From positions 1 through 6,813 of the forward strand of contig JAZQPA010000129.1 of assembly GCA_045628125.1 (NCBI GenBank): a stretch of DNA of 6,813 nucleotides. The letters run 5' to 3'. Numbering within the stretch: position 1 is the stretch's first letter; every line of letters starts with the position of its first letter. Positions 5,555 to 6,813 of this stretch are shown here, one piece after another. Both the position numbers and the translations under genes were made by a program. The notes under the pieces were generated by a model. It worked only from the letters and a program-made list of their open reading frames with translations. It did not search any database and had not been told where the DNA came from. The DNA is from Minthousia sp045628125. Lineage in GTDB: Bacteria; Bacteroidota; Bacteroidia; Bacteroidales; Bacteroidaceae.

Positions 5555-6813
5555 ATGAAAAAGGTTTTATACTTAATGGCAGCTCTGATGCTTCTCCCTG
5601 TGGGAGCCAGCGCGCAAGACGATATGTACTTTACCTCTTCCAGCAAGACTAAGAAGGCTAAGAAGCAGTCTGCTTACCAGGCCCCATCAATGGCCGAAAA
5701 GACAGAAGGCCTCGTGGCTGACACCGTGAAGTACCGCACATACGATGACGATGATGTGATTTACAATGGTGACGGTATTGAGGACGAAGCAGTTCCTAAT
5801 GATACCTTATATATTGACCCATACGAGACATTCTCTGATGGAGAAGGTGAGTGGGTAGGTGGTTTCCATGGTTCTGTGAACGATTACCTGAACACAAAGC
5901 GTCAGTTGCAGTGGACCAGCATGAGTGCTGCTATTCCGGTAGGCTCTTCTTTGTACTGGAACCTGGTTTATGGTCCGTATTCACTCGATTGGAATATATA
6001 TAAGGTGGGTGGATTGGCCTATGTAACTCCTACTTGGAGCAACCCTATGTACACATCCTTCCAGTACACCATGCCTTGGGGCTGGGGTATCGGTCGTTGG
6101 TGGAGACCTTGGTACAACAGTTGGCATAGCCCATTCTGGGGCGGTTTCTATGATCCATGGGATCCATGGTATTATGGCGGTTTCAGCTGGGGCTTCGGCG
6201 GCTGGGGCTTTGGTTGGCACAGTGGTTTCTATGATCCATTCTGGCACGGCGGTTTCTATGACCCATATTGGGGTTGGGGTTATCACGGTGGTGGAATCTG
6301 GTTCTCCGGCCATCCTCACAGCTCACGTGATAACGCACGCAGCCATTCCTTCGGTCGTGACAATGCTGTCCGTTTAGGCTCAACCAACCGTTCTGCTCTT
6401 CGTGAAAGAAATGAGCATCGTATTACCGATAACCGTGTACAGCAGCGCCAGACAACCCGTGCAGGTGGACACAGTGTACAGCGCACCAGCGGTAGTGAGT
6501 CAAACAGTGTTCGCAGTACTTCCCGTAATTTGGGACGTGAGAGAAATGGCGCAGAAACACGCGCTACTTCTACCAATACACGCTCTAACCAGGATGCACG
6601 TATGAACCGTTCTACTACCACCCGTTCTACATCAACATACACCCGTAGTTCCGATGGCCGTACACGCAGTACCTATACTCGTCCAAGCAGTACCCGTTCG
6701 GTAGAATCCGGCACTTCCGGCATTTCTACCCAGCGTTCTACCACTACCCGTTCAAATGGTGTTCGCAGCATGTCAGAGTCACGTAGCCAGAGCAGTGGCA
6801 TGACCCGCTCAGT
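5555..6813 (+). CDS. Secreted Trp/Gly/Tyr-rich, Arg/Ser/Thr-rich protein (3' end missing)
   Basis: An open frame of 419 codons from ATG 5555 runs off the window, so the C-terminus is missing. Residues 1-20 are a type I signal peptide (KK, hydrophobic core, then ASA before QDD), so the protein is exported to the periplasm or cell surface. Residues 21-100 are hydrophilic: a lysine-rich patch (31-37) followed by an Asp/Glu-rich stretch. Residues 171-250 are packed with aromatics and glycine: 16 Trp within 175-249 and three GFYDP motifs (197, 224, 233). From about 251 to the end it is low-complexity Arg/Ser/Thr, with 31 Arg in 169 residues and RSTTTRS twice (352, 394). There is no lysine after residue 150 and no cysteine at all. 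I remember similar signal peptide plus G/W/Y-rich plus S/R-rich proteins in Bacteroidales, without known function. Codon choice (CGT, TAC, TTC) resembles that of aspS, hinting at strong expression. A structural or envelope role is a guess. Confidence 0.9.
   Translation, partial: MKKVLYLMAALMLLPVGASAQDDMYFTSSSKTKKAKKQSAYQAPSMAEKTEGLVADTVKYRTYDDDDVIYNGDGIEDEAVPNDTLYIDPYETFSDGEGEWVGGFHGSVNDYLNTKRQLQWTSMSAAIPVGSSLYWNLVYGPYSLDWNIYKVGGLAYVTPTWSNPMYTSFQYTMPWGWGIGRWWRPWYNSWHSPFWGGFYDPWDPWYYGGFSWGFGGWGFGWHSGFYDPFWHGGFYDPYWGWGYHGGGIWFSGHPHSSRDNARSHSFGRDNAVRLGSTNRSALRERNEHRITDNRVQQRQTTRAGGHSVQRTSGSESNSVRSTSRNLGRERNGAETRATSTNTRSNQDARMNRSTTTRSTSTYTRSSDGRTRSTYTRPSSTRSVESGTSGISTQRSTTTRSNGVRSMSESRSQSSGMTRS

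Noticed and set aside
5981..6642. Several 66-112-codon open frames in other frames of the secreted protein gene
   Set aside because: They are low-complexity shadows of the Gly/Trp and Arg/Ser repeats. The plus frame from 5555 has a signal peptide and promoter and stays open for 419 codons.

Overview
The window looks like chromosomal DNA of a member of the Bacteroidota, most likely Bacteroidales and plausibly a Prevotella-like genus (the genus is a guess). Evidence: most transcription units have a TAnnTTTG -7 element, several with a TTTG/TTG-like -33 element 18-19 bp upstream, and the start codons lack Shine-Dalgarno sequences. The AspRS, the RecQ-like C-terminal protein and the secreted aromatic/Arg-rich protein also match Bacteroidales families as I remember them. 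No mobile element, CRISPR array, integrase or toxin-antitoxin pair is visible; this reads as stable core and near-core genome.

Layout. Bases 1-154 are an AT-rich leader holding a repeated promoter-like unit and the probable aspS promoter. aspS (155-1945, +) encodes aspartyl-tRNA synthetase and ends at a strong hairpin terminator. Next, on the minus strand and convergent with aspS, is a three-gene tRNA operon transcribed Cys(GCA)-Ser(GCT)-Glu(CTC), with its own promoter (about 2307-2336) and a terminator directly abutting the last tRNA. Bases 2290-2502 are intergenic. A two-gene plus-strand operon follows: a DUF3737-type beta-helix repeat protein (2503-3351) and a MalY/PatB-type PLP-dependent C-S lyase/aminotransferase (3348-4505), coupled by an ATGA overlap. 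A hairpin at 4495-4524 lies between this operon and a convergent minus-strand gene (4562-5308). That gene encodes what looks like the C-terminal part of RecQ (RQC winged helix plus terminal helical domain) with no helicase core, and it apparently starts with TTG. Divergent from it, across a 246-bp regulatory region, is a secreted protein gene (5555 to the window end, incomplete) with a Trp/Gly/Tyr-rich middle and an Arg/Ser/Thr-rich, lysine-free tail.

How the parts relate. aspS and the tRNA operon are both translation genes but are separate, convergent units. The DUF3737 and MalY genes are almost certainly co-expressed. The RQC-like gene and the secreted protein gene share only the divergent promoter region, which holds a tandem 22-bp-spaced operator-like repeat just upstream of the secreted gene's promoter. 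I do not see a complete, clearly new multi-gene system. The items most worth following are the helicase-less RecQ C-terminus, the DUF3737-MalY pair, and the secreted protein with its phased operator.
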